A DNA stretch of 64,000 bases from Acetobacteraceae bacterium (GTDB taxonomy: Bacteria > Pseudomonadota > Alphaproteobacteria > Acetobacterales > Acetobacteraceae), in contig JAIXWG010000070.1 of NCBI GenBank assembly GCA_027482245.1, forward strand, positions 59,159-123,158, written 5' to 3'. Positions within the stretch are counted from its first letter, which is position 1; the number at the start of each line of letters is the position of its first letter. The notes under the pieces were generated by a model. It searched no databases. It was not told the DNA's origin and saw only the letters and a list, made by a program, of their open reading frames with translations. Positions 8,558-16,239 of this stretch are shown here, in pieces. A program made the translations under genes and the position numbers.

Positions 8558-10164
8558 TCAGCGACAACTTCGATGAGCGGGTTGCTCTGTCCCCAGATGG
8601 TGCCCAGCCTGACGACACGGTCGCACCAGTCTCGCAGGACGTTGATGTGGGGGTCGTCCATCGGCGGCAGCAGGCGGACGCGCCGGCCCCAGAAGACTGG
8701 GGAGGGCATGGCCTCCGCGCGGCGATCGCGCCAGTGGCGGATGGTCCAGCCCGCCTCCTCCAGCAGGGAGCGCAGGGTGGAGGAGGACACCATCGGCATC
8801 GTGCCCGCGAAGCGCGTGCTGGGTGGTGCGGCGTCCTGGCAGTTGGTGCGGATAACGATCTGCCGCGCGAAGGGGCGCAGGCGGCGGAGCAGGCCCAGCT
8901 TGTCGTGGATGTGCTCCAGCGATTCCAGCATCAGCAGGCTGTCGAAGACACCGGGCGGCAGCGAATGCTCGGCATCGGCATGTCGCACCGGCAATCCCAT
9001 CTGCGCCACGTAGTCGAACTGTCCACGCGCCGCCGTCACGCCGACCACCTCGCAGCCGCGCTCCCGCGCCAGCATGGCCAAGGGCCCGCCCCAGCCGCAG
9101 CCGAGGTCGTAGACGCGTGAGCCCCGCGGGACGAAGGGGTAGAACTCCTCCACGGCGCGCCGCACCGCCGCCAGCATCGCGGCATCGGTGGGATCGGGGG
9201 GCGGTACGCCGTCGAACAGCCCGTGGTGGTAGTGCAGCCCCTCGCCCAGCACGGTGCGCCACGCCGCGGTATCGCCGGAATAGAACCCATCGAGCAGCGC
9301 GCCCGAACCGGCTGGCTGCGGCGGTTCCATCCCCTGCATCAGCGCAGCGATGCGCGGGCGGTCGGCGCGCGCCGCGGCGATAATGGCGTCCTGCGCCTGA
9401 TCCTCCGTCGCCAGCGGCGCAGGCCGCCATCCGCCGAGGTGGATCGATGCGCGCGGCGACGCCTCCCGAGGATGCAGCACGAGGCGGTGCACCGGCAGGC
9501 GCCGCAGCCAATCCGATGCGTCCGCATCAAGCGCGAAAATGGCGGGCAGGTCCCGGAGGCCCGGCGTCGCGCCGAGTTCGGGCAGCGTCGGCAGCACGAT
9601 GGCGAGGCGATCCTCCCCCTGCCAGGCGCCGCTCATCGCCGTCGCATCGGCCGTGCGGAGCAGCGCCTTCAGGACCGGGGCGGCCCAGCCCGGGAACAGC
9701 CCGGACAGCGCCGCATCGTCCGGCAGGAAGGCAAAGCGGTATGCGCGCCGTTCCGCGCTGCCGCCCGGCCGCCAGCACCAGGTTTCGCGGATCGGCGTGT
9801 CGTGGTGGCCGGGGGCGTCGTGCCGGAAGAATTGCCAGGCCGGCCCGTCCGGCCCCTGGGCCCGGGCAATGCCCTGCCGCCGCGCGCCCGCGGCGGCCTG
9901 GGCGTCGCGCACCGCGAGCGGCGCGCTTTCCCCGCGGAGCCACTCGGCAATGGGCTGGAAACCGCCCGGCATCGCCGCGTCGCGCCATTGGCTGGCCCCG
10001 CCGGTCACCTGCATGCCACCGGGCGACAGGCAGACCTGAATGTCGAACCATTCCCCGCCGATCCCGGTGGGCGTGCTCGAACCGGTCTGGAGCGAGGCAG
10101 GCCGGCCGCCCGGCCACTCCATCGCATCGAGTTTGCGTGCGGCGTCGCGGCCGGGGTCGTCCAT
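8554..10164 (-). CDS. SAM-dependent methyltransferase of the RiPP island, with a long unknown N-terminal region
   Basis: A 536-residue protein. The C-terminal third is a class I SAM methyltransferase: DLGCGWGG at 353-360 binds SAM, followed by an acidic strand-2 region (REGCEVVGVTAA-like), and then LMLESLEHIHDK. Residues 1 to about 300 resemble nothing I recognise; they are rich in Trp and Pro and lack membrane segments. The gene faces away from the NHLP precursor, with about 390 bases between the starts, and is the only non-export gene of the island on the minus strand. The likely target is the precursor core, an N- or C-terminus or side chain, but this is inference from position. An older-type C-methyltransferase (radical SAM) is excluded because no CxxxCxxC is present. 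Confidence 0.75.
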   Translation of the reverse strand: MDDPGRDAARKLDAMEWPGGRPASLQTGSSTPTGIGGEWFDIQVCLSPGGMQVTGGASQWRDAAMPGGFQPIAEWLRGESAPLAVRDAQAAAGARRQGIARAQGPDGPAWQFFRHDAPGHHDTPIRETWCWRPGGSAERRAYRFAFLPDDAALSGLFPGWAAPVLKALLRTADATAMSGAWQGEDRLAIVLPTLPELGATPGLRDLPAIFALDADASDWLRRLPVHRLVLHPREASPRASIHLGGWRPAPLATEDQAQDAIIAAARADRPRIAALMQGMEPPQPAGSGALLDGFYSGDTAAWRTVLGEGLHYHHGLFDGVPPPDPTDAAMLAAVRRAVEEFYPFVPRGSRVYDLGCGWGGPLAMLARERGCEVVGVTAARGQFDYVAQMGLPVRHADAEHSLPPGVFDSLLMLESLEHIHDKLGLLRRLRPFARQIVIRTNCQDAAPPSTRFAGTMPMVSSSTLRSLLEEAGWTIRHWRDRRAEAMPSPVFWGRRVRLLPPMDDPHINVLRDWCDRVVRLGTIWGQSNPLIEVVAD

Positions 10165-10557
10165 GGCGTCTGATATCCGCTTCTTGGGGACGCCCGGATC
10201 GGCCAGGCAGGCCTGCGTTACACGTCAGGGCGGGAACCGGGTCAATGGAGCGCCCATGCGGCATCGCGTCGCATCGTCCGGCGGGCCGGCCCTGTGCCCG
10301 GATCGGGCAGGTTCTGCGCGCCTGCTCCGCAGCGGCGCGGAAAGCCGGACGCGCGGGAATCCGGCCTCGCGGACGATTGCGCGGGACGCTTGATATGGCA
10401 GCGCACCGGTTTCAACGCGGGATGGTCCATAACGTTACCATTATGCCATATTTACGTTCGATGAACTTTCTTTCTTGTTCGTGTGGAAGGATTGCCCGCA
10501 GGGTGCCTCCGCGAACGGCAATTCCGCCCTTCCAAAGCCTCAAATCGGCGATCCCCT
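10165..10557. promoter_or_regulatory. Divergent promoter region of the RiPP island
   Basis: A 393-base gap between the divergent methyltransferase and precursor genes. Positions about 10425-10500 are strikingly AT-rich for this genome and include a small inverted repeat CATAA/TTATG (8-base spacer). Promoters for both directions are expected here. I see no clear Shine-Dalgarno sequence ahead of the precursor start and no convincing coding sequence. Confidence 0.45.
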
Positions 10558-10923
10558 ATGTCCGAAGCTCAAGTCATGACGCGCGACCAGGTGAGCGCCG
10601 CCATCGCCAAGAGGGCGTGGCAGGACCCCGCCTTCCACAAGGCCGTGCTGACCGACCCCAGCAAGATCTATGAGGAGGAGACCGGAAAGCCGCTGCCGCC
10701 CGGCCTGACGATCAAGGTGCTGGAGGACACCGCCAACACCATCCACTTCGTCCTGCCGCCGAAGCCGCCCAATGCCGGTGAGCTGTCGGACGCCGAGCTC
10801 GAGCAGGTTGCCGGCGGCGTCGTGCCAGCGATCGTCTCCGCCGCCGCCATCAGCATGTTCACCTTCGCCATCGGCGGCGGGATCGCCGTCGAGCTGGCCC
10901 CGGCCAATCCGGCGAATTGGTGA
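10558..10923 (+). CDS. NHLP-type RiPP precursor peptide (nitrile hydratase leader family), cysteine-free
   Basis: A 121-residue precursor. The leader of about 87 residues matches the nitrile-hydratase alpha-like NHLP family: KRAWQDPAFHKAVLTDPSK, then an EETGKPLPPG and VLEDTANTIHFVLPP portion. It ends in GELSDAELEQVAGG, a double-glycine signal for a C39 peptidase. The 34-residue core begins VVPAIV. It contains two Ser (core positions 7 and 12), one Thr (position 15), a GGG in the middle, an Ala-rich hydrophobic stretch and ends PANPANW. It has no Cys, so lanthionine rings cannot form within it. The ATG at 10558 gives MSEAQVMTRDQ; the ATG at 10576 (MTRDQVS) is an alternative start nearer the family norm. 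It lies 30 bases before the LanM gene. Confidence 0.88.
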   Translation: MSEAQVMTRDQVSAAIAKRAWQDPAFHKAVLTDPSKIYEEETGKPLPPGLTIKVLEDTANTIHFVLPPKPPNAGELSDAELEQVAGGVVPAIVSAAAISMFTFAIGGGIAVELAPANPANW

Positions 10924-10953
10924 GGGCGCCGGCGCGGTAGCGCCGACGGCTTC

Positions 10954-13914
10954 GTGCTCCGGGTGACGGGGATCGAGGGCACCGCGGCGGCCGGCCTGAT
11001 GGCCGCCGAACCCGTGCCGCACAGCGTGGCGGGGCGGCCGGCCCGGCCTCGCCCCGCGGGCGGGGGCGGCGGCGCAGCCTGGACCTCGCCGGATGCGGAA
11101 GCCCTGCGATCCATGGCGGCATGCGCCAGCAGCCCGGCGGAGCGCCTGCTTCCGCCCTTCGTGCCGGCGGCGGGGGATGATGCCCATCCGCTGGCGCAGG
11201 CACGCCTTGGGGAATGGCGGCGTCACGTCAGCAAGGGCGACGATGCCCGCTTCCGGCGGGTGCTAGAATGGCGCGGCCTCGGCCTGCCCGCCAGCGCCAT
11301 CGGCCTTGCCCCCGCCCGCCTGCCAGGCAATGCCCCCATGCCCGATTGGGTCGATGCCTGCCGGCGCATGATGCGGCTGGCCGGGGAGGCCGCGGGCACC
11401 ACGCCGTCCTGGCCCGAAGCGACAACCGCGCGGCATTCCATGCCGGTGTCGCTGGTGGAGGCGGCCTCTACCGGGCCCCGCGCGCTGCTCGGCGGCCTTG
11501 GCGCCGCGCCCGACCTGCTGGTGCCGCTGCAGCGGCGGTTGCTGGCGCAGTTGGAGCTACTGGCCGGGGACGCGCTGGCGGAGGCGGGGCGCGCCGCCGC
11601 GCCCTGGGACGTGCTGCTCGCCTATCCCGTGCTGGCACGGCAGGCGACCTTGCTGTGGGGCCACTGGATTGCCGCGACGGAGGAATTGCTGCACCGCTTC
11701 GGCGAAGATCGCGCCGCGCTGGCCGCGCTGTTCGGCGGCACCGACCCCGGCCCGCCAGAGGCGCTGGAGATCGGCGACGCGGATGGCCATGGCGGCGGAA
11801 GGCTGGTGGTGGTGCTGGTCTTCGCCGGCGGCGCGCGCGTCGTCTACAAGCCGCGCAACCTGGCGCTGGACCAGGCCTTCGCCAGGCTGTTGGAAAGCTT
11901 GGCGGAAGCGGGGCTCGACCTCGTCGGCAGCGTGCCGCGCGTGCTGCTGCGCCCGGGCTATGGCTGGGCCGAATTCATCCCGCATCGCCATGCCGGCGAT
12001 GCCGCCGGCCTGCTCCGCTACTGGCACCGGGCCGGGCAGCTGCTCGGCGTGCTGACGGCGCTCGGCGGCGCGGACATGCATGCCGGCAACCTGATCGCCG
12101 CCGGCGATCGTCCCGTGCTGGTGGATCTGGAAACCGTGCTCCGCCCGGTCGTCGCGACGCCGGCGGGCGCCGGGCCGGCGGAAGGCTCCGCCCTGGCGCG
12201 GCTGGCGGCGTTGCAGGAGGCTTCGGCCCTGACCACGGCGATGCTGCCCGTCATGCAGCATGCCGGCGGCGACCGCCACGTGGATATCGGCGGCCTGTCG
12301 GCACCGGGCAGTGGGCGCCACCGCGCCGGTCCTGGCCCGGTGGAGGCCGAGCTTCTGGCGTATGCGGCCGAGCTGCGATCCGGCTTCGCCCTGGCGCTGC
12401 GGCGGATGCGCGAAGCGGCGCCGAGCCTGGTGGCGCCGGGCGGGACGCTGGATGGCTTCGCCGGCGCGTCCCTGCGCCTGGTCTTCCGCCACACCGCCAT
12501 CTATGCGCGCCTCCAGCAATTGGCGCTGCGGCCCGACATGCTGCGCGACGGGGCAGAGCAGGACGTGGCGCTGGAACGGCTCGCCCGCATGCTGGCCCCC
12601 TATGCCGAGGCGCCGTCCTTCGCCGCGGTGGTGGATGCCGAGAAGCGCGCGATGGCCGCGCTGGACATCCCGCGCTTCGAACTGGCGGCGGACGGGACGG
12701 ATCTGCGGGACGCGCAGGGTTGCGTGGCGCCCTCCATGGCGCGCCAGGACGCGCTCGGCGCCGCGCGGCAGCGCCTGGCGGCGTTGCGGGAGGCCGACGA
12801 GCCCTGGCAGGACCGCATCATCGCCCTGTCGCTGCAGGCCCGGCTGGTCGGCCACGCGCCGCGCCAGGGTGCGGCGGCGCACACCGCAACGGAGGGCGCC
12901 GATCCCCTCGCCGCCGCGCGGGCGATCGGGCCCGTGCTGGCGAGGCAGGCGATCACCGGGTTGTCAGGCGACCTCATCTGGCTCTGCCCGAGCCACGACC
13001 CGCAGGGCAATTTCGTCACCCTTTCGGGCTTCAATCCGGAACTGGGCGAGGGCTGCCTCGGCATCGCGCTGTTCCTCACGGCCCTGGCCAGGGCCGGTGG
13101 GGGCGCGGAGGCAGCGCGGTTGCGCGATGGCGCGCTGGCGACGCTGCGGCCGAGCGCGGCGGTCTCCGGCGGCTATGCCAGCCTGGCCGCCACGCCGCCC
13201 GGGCTGCTCGACGGCTTGGCCGGGCGCTGCTGGGGCTGGGCGGCGATTCACCGCCTCGGCGGCCCATCCTGGTGCCTGGACGCCGCCGGGGCGGCGTGGC
13301 GTGAGGCGATGGCCCAGCCGCCCGGCGTGGCATGGGCGGTGGCGGATGGTGCCTGCGGCTTGCTGCTGGCCGGCATGGCGCTGCGTGCCATGGCGCCGCC
13401 GCTTGTCACGGAGGACGCGCTGGCCGCTCTGGCGCGCCGCGCCGTGGATCTCGTCGCCGGAGCGCTGCCGCTGGCGGAGCCCGGCCTGCTGCTGGGCCTT
13501 GCCGGTGCCGGCCGCGCCCTGGCCCAGGCCGCCGCGCAACTCGGCCTGCCGGAGGCAGCGCACATGGCCCGCGCCGCATTGCTGGCACCCTGGAGCCGCG
13601 CGGGCGGCACCGGCTGGGGCCGCGGCGCCGCCGGCCGGGTGCTGGGGCTGCGCGCGGCGCTGGCGTGGCTGGGGCCGGATGACGAACTGGCCGGGCGGCT
13701 GGCGGCGGAGGCCGATTGGCTGCGCGCGGCGCCCATGCCCGACTGGGATTCGCTCTGGGATGGCGCCGCCGGGGTGCTGGAGGCCGATCCCTGCCCGGCG
13801 CGGCTGGCCGATCTGGCGGGACGCGCGGTTGCCGGGCGGTTGCGCCCGGTGGCGCCCGCCATCCCGGGCGGTGACTTCCCGGGCCTCGGCCACGGGCTGG
13901 CCGGCATCGGCTAG
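10954..13914 (+). CDS. lanM: Class II lanthipeptide synthetase LanM with degenerate cyclase domain
   Basis: A 986-residue bifunctional-type enzyme. The N-terminal dehydratase (about 200-650) keeps every residue I can match to CylM: D277-x-H279, K299 in VYKPR, D374/H376/N379 in DMHAGN, D391/E393 in DLET, and R508 with T514. It should phosphorylate Ser/Thr and eliminate phosphate. The C-terminal LanC-like domain (about 660-986) has lost all active-site positions: D798 for the catalytic His (ADGACG), G889 for the first zinc Cys (WGRGAAG), and W935-D936 for the Cys-His pair (LWDGAAG). The frame stops at a TAG (13912-13914) where the family has Tyr in GLAGIGY. The GTG start at 10954 is uncertain; ATG at 10999 or 11113 is possible. 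Confidence 0.87.
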   Translation: MLRVTGIEGTAAAGLMAAEPVPHSVAGRPARPRPAGGGGGAAWTSPDAEALRSMAACASSPAERLLPPFVPAAGDDAHPLAQARLGEWRRHVSKGDDARFRRVLEWRGLGLPASAIGLAPARLPGNAPMPDWVDACRRMMRLAGEAAGTTPSWPEATTARHSMPVSLVEAASTGPRALLGGLGAAPDLLVPLQRRLLAQLELLAGDALAEAGRAAAPWDVLLAYPVLARQATLLWGHWIAATEELLHRFGEDRAALAALFGGTDPGPPEALEIGDADGHGGGRLVVVLVFAGGARVVYKPRNLALDQAFARLLESLAEAGLDLVGSVPRVLLRPGYGWAEFIPHRHAGDAAGLLRYWHRAGQLLGVLTALGGADMHAGNLIAAGDRPVLVDLETVLRPVVATPAGAGPAEGSALARLAALQEASALTTAMLPVMQHAGGDRHVDIGGLSAPGSGRHRAGPGPVEAELLAYAAELRSGFALALRRMREAAPSLVAPGGTLDGFAGASLRLVFRHTAIYARLQQLALRPDMLRDGAEQDVALERLARMLAPYAEAPSFAAVVDAEKRAMAALDIPRFELAADGTDLRDAQGCVAPSMARQDALGAARQRLAALREADEPWQDRIIALSLQARLVGHAPRQGAAAHTATEGADPLAAARAIGPVLARQAITGLSGDLIWLCPSHDPQGNFVTLSGFNPELGEGCLGIALFLTALARAGGGAEAARLRDGALATLRPSAAVSGGYASLAATPPGLLDGLAGRCWGWAAIHRLGGPSWCLDAAGAAWREAMAQPPGVAWAVADGACGLLLAGMALRAMAPPLVTEDALAALARRAVDLVAGALPLAEPGLLLGLAGAGRALAQAAAQLGLPEAAHMARAALLAPWSRAGGTGWGRGAAGRVLGLRAALAWLGPDDELAGRLAAEADWLRAAPMPDWDSLWDGAAGVLEADPCPARLADLAGRAVAGRLRPVAPAIPGGDFPGLGHGLAGIG

Positions 13915-13971
13915 GCGCTGCTGCGGCGATCCGATCCCTCCCTTCCCGATCTGCTGGGGTTTGGCGCATGA
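13912..13971 (+). other. Amber codon and untranslated former C-terminus of LanM
   Basis: After the TAG the LanM frame continues as ALLRRSDPSLPDLLGFGA and then TGA, which matches the family's C-terminal tail (AGIGY-ALLRLADP-type). That TGA (13969-13971) overlaps the next gene's ATG (13968-13970) as ATGA, a standard coupling junction. The TAG therefore looks like a point change in a Tyr codon that removed 19 residues and uncoupled translation. Read-through or a sequence error are alternatives. Confidence 0.75.
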
Positions 13972-16169
13972 ACGGCATGCAGGCGCAGCTTGACGCCACC
14001 TTCGCGCGCTACGTCCCCGCACCCTTCATCGGGCCGGAGTGCCTGGCGCGGATGCGGGAGGTGGCGTCGGCACTACCCGCGGAAGCCAGCACCTTCCTCG
14101 GCTTCGAATGCCGCCTGGGCGCGGCGCCGGCGGAGGCCGACCTCGCCATCTGCATCGGCCGCAACGACGCCGCGCACCTCGCACGCGCATTGGCGCTGGC
14201 GCCGCCGGGCGCGGAGCCGGCCTGGCAGCGCCTGGCCGCCTTCTTCCGCGACTGGGTGGCGGCGGACGAGGCCGGGATCACGAACACCTGGCTGGAGTTC
14301 GACCTGGCCGGCAGCCGCGCGGGCGACCCCATGCCGGTCCCCTCCCTCTTCCTCGGGATGCGGGAGGGGCTCAGGGCGGGCGAGGATGCGCGCCTCGCGG
14401 CGGCCAGGGCGGTGCTGGACGGGCTGGCGGGCGACGGGCGCGCGGTGACGCTCCGCCACGCCGTCGCCGCGCTGCCGCCCGGCGGCCGGCTGTTCCAGAT
14501 CGGCGTCATGCTGGCCAGGCCGGATCCGGGCCTCCGGCTCTGTGCCAGCGGCCTCGATGCCGCGGCGATCGGCCTCTTCCTTGACCGGCTTGGCTGCGCG
14601 GATCCGGACGGCACCCGGTCGGCGCTGATCGAGTTCCTGTCGCCGCTGGCGGCGGAGCTGCGCCTCGGCCTGGACGCGCATGGGACGGTGGTGGCGCCGC
14701 GCATCGGCATCGAGCTCCATCCCGGCCACGACGAAGCCGCGGCGGGGCGCTGGCAGGCCATCTGCGCGATGCTGCTGGCGCGGGGCCTCGCCATGCCCGA
14801 CCAGATCCAGGCCGTCGGCCAGTGGATGGGGCTGCAGCACAGCCGCCTGCTGAAGGCGGATTGGCCCGCGGCGCTGGATGCCCACCCCGCCCGCCGCCCC
14901 GGCGCGCCGGCGGGCGCGATGTGGCGTTCGCTGAACCATGTGAAACTGTCGGTCGAACCCGGACGGCCTTTGGCCGCCAAGGCCTACCTCGCCACAAGGC
15001 TGGTGTGGCCCGACGAAGCGGCGATGCGCCTGCTGCTGCCCACGCCGTCCCGCCATGGACCACCACCAGGGGGGAAGACGCCCGGCATGCGCGCATTGGC
15101 GATCATCGGCCGCGACCACCCCGCTGCCGCGGCGGCGGGTCGCTGCACGATCGAGGGTGTCGAGGTCTGCGGCGACCTGCTTACGGGTCTCGGGGAGCCC
15201 GCCTTCGACCCGGTGGCGCAGCCCGACCATGTGCGGCTGCGCATCCTCGGCTTCTCCATGAACTACCGCGACCGCGCGCTGGTGCTGCGCATGGCGACCA
15301 GCACGCTGACCCAGGGCTACTACCTCGTCGGTTCCGACTTCGTGGCGGAGGTCGAGGCCGTGGGCAGCGCGGTGCGTGACCTGGCGCCGGGCGACCGGGT
15401 GATCCCGGATTGCCGCTGGCCGATGCCGGGCGGCGGCCTGCCCGGCGGCATACCCAGCAACCATGGGTCGCGGGAGGTACAGGTGCTGCACCGCCAATCG
15501 CTGATGCGCATCCCGCCGGGGATGGACCCCGCCATCGCCGCTTCGTTCAGCATCGGCGCGCAGACCGCCGCTTCCATGCTGCGGCGCCTCGCGCTCCGCC
15601 CGGGGCAGCAGCTGCTGCTGACCGCGCCCCGGTCCAACACCAGCCTGTTCGTGCTGGCGGCGCTGGCGGGCAGCGGGGTGCTGGTGGATGGGCTCTCATC
15701 GTCCGGTCGCGATGAGGAACGGCTGCGGGCGCTTGGCCTGCGGCAATTGATGCGGCTGGACGGCAAGCGGATCGTCGGCGGGCCGCCTGCGCCGGGCGGC
15801 TATCACGCGGTGATCGATCCCTTCTACGATCTGTATCTGCCCCATGTGGTCCCGCTGATGGGCTTCGGCGCGCGCTACCTCACCTGCGGGATGGAGGACC
15901 AGTCGAGCCACATGACCGGCGGCACGCAACGGCGGCAGGGCGCCATGCGGGCGCTGATGGCGCACATCATCACCCGGAACCTGTCGATCGAGGGCAACTG
16001 CATCGGCACCAGCGACGACCTCGCCCGGGCGGTGGAGCGGCATGAAGCGGGCGGCCTGCCCGTGGTGATCGACAGCACCTTCCGCGCCGATCCGATCGGC
16101 TTCCTGCGGCGCACCTATCTCGACCCCGATCGCTTCGGCAAGGTCGTCTTCCTGTACGATCGCGCTTGA
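13968..16169 (+). CDS. Fusion: unknown RiPP-associated domain plus zinc-less medium-chain dehydrogenase/reductase
   Basis: A 733-residue protein. Residues 1 to about 355 form a domain I cannot name, with segments FLGFECRLG, TNTWLEFDL, a GIELHPGH stretch and NHVKLSVEPG. From memory, similar proteins occur next to LanM genes, but this is not certain. A Pro/Gly-rich linker (about 355-373) precedes M374, itself a possible internal start with a purine-rich stretch upstream. Residues 374-733 are an MDR reductase: MNYRDRALVL, GSDFVAEVEAVG, then a nucleotide-binding half (LLLTAPRSNTSL). The catalytic-zinc Cys-His pair is not there. In other lanthipeptide pathways an MDR enzyme (LtnJ) reduces dehydroalanine to D-Ala, so that is the favoured role. 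Quinone oxidoreductase-like activity is an alternative. Confidence 0.68.
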   Translation: MNGMQAQLDATFARYVPAPFIGPECLARMREVASALPAEASTFLGFECRLGAAPAEADLAICIGRNDAAHLARALALAPPGAEPAWQRLAAFFRDWVAADEAGITNTWLEFDLAGSRAGDPMPVPSLFLGMREGLRAGEDARLAAARAVLDGLAGDGRAVTLRHAVAALPPGGRLFQIGVMLARPDPGLRLCASGLDAAAIGLFLDRLGCADPDGTRSALIEFLSPLAAELRLGLDAHGTVVAPRIGIELHPGHDEAAAGRWQAICAMLLARGLAMPDQIQAVGQWMGLQHSRLLKADWPAALDAHPARRPGAPAGAMWRSLNHVKLSVEPGRPLAAKAYLATRLVWPDEAAMRLLLPTPSRHGPPPGGKTPGMRALAIIGRDHPAAAAAGRCTIEGVEVCGDLLTGLGEPAFDPVAQPDHVRLRILGFSMNYRDRALVLRMATSTLTQGYYLVGSDFVAEVEAVGSAVRDLAPGDRVIPDCRWPMPGGGLPGGIPSNHGSREVQVLHRQSLMRIPPGMDPAIAASFSIGAQTAASMLRRLALRPGQQLLLTAPRSNTSLFVLAALAGSGVLVDGLSSSGRDEERLRALGLRQLMRLDGKRIVGGPPAPGGYHAVIDPFYDLYLPHVVPLMGFGARYLTCGMEDQSSHMTGGTQRRQGAMRALMAHIITRNLSIEGNCIGTSDDLARAVERHEAGGLPVVIDSTFRADPIGFLRRTYLDPDRFGKVVFLYDRA

Positions 16170-16239
16170 CGCGCGTGCGCCGCCCGACCCGCTCCTTTCC
16201 CCCTGCCGCGCCGATCCGCGGCGCAGCCATGGCCTGACG

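Noticed and set aside
12260..13993. A 577-residue open frame inside the LanM gene in another frame
   Set aside because: It is Arg/Ala/Trp-rich with no homology, typical of GC-rich shadow frames.
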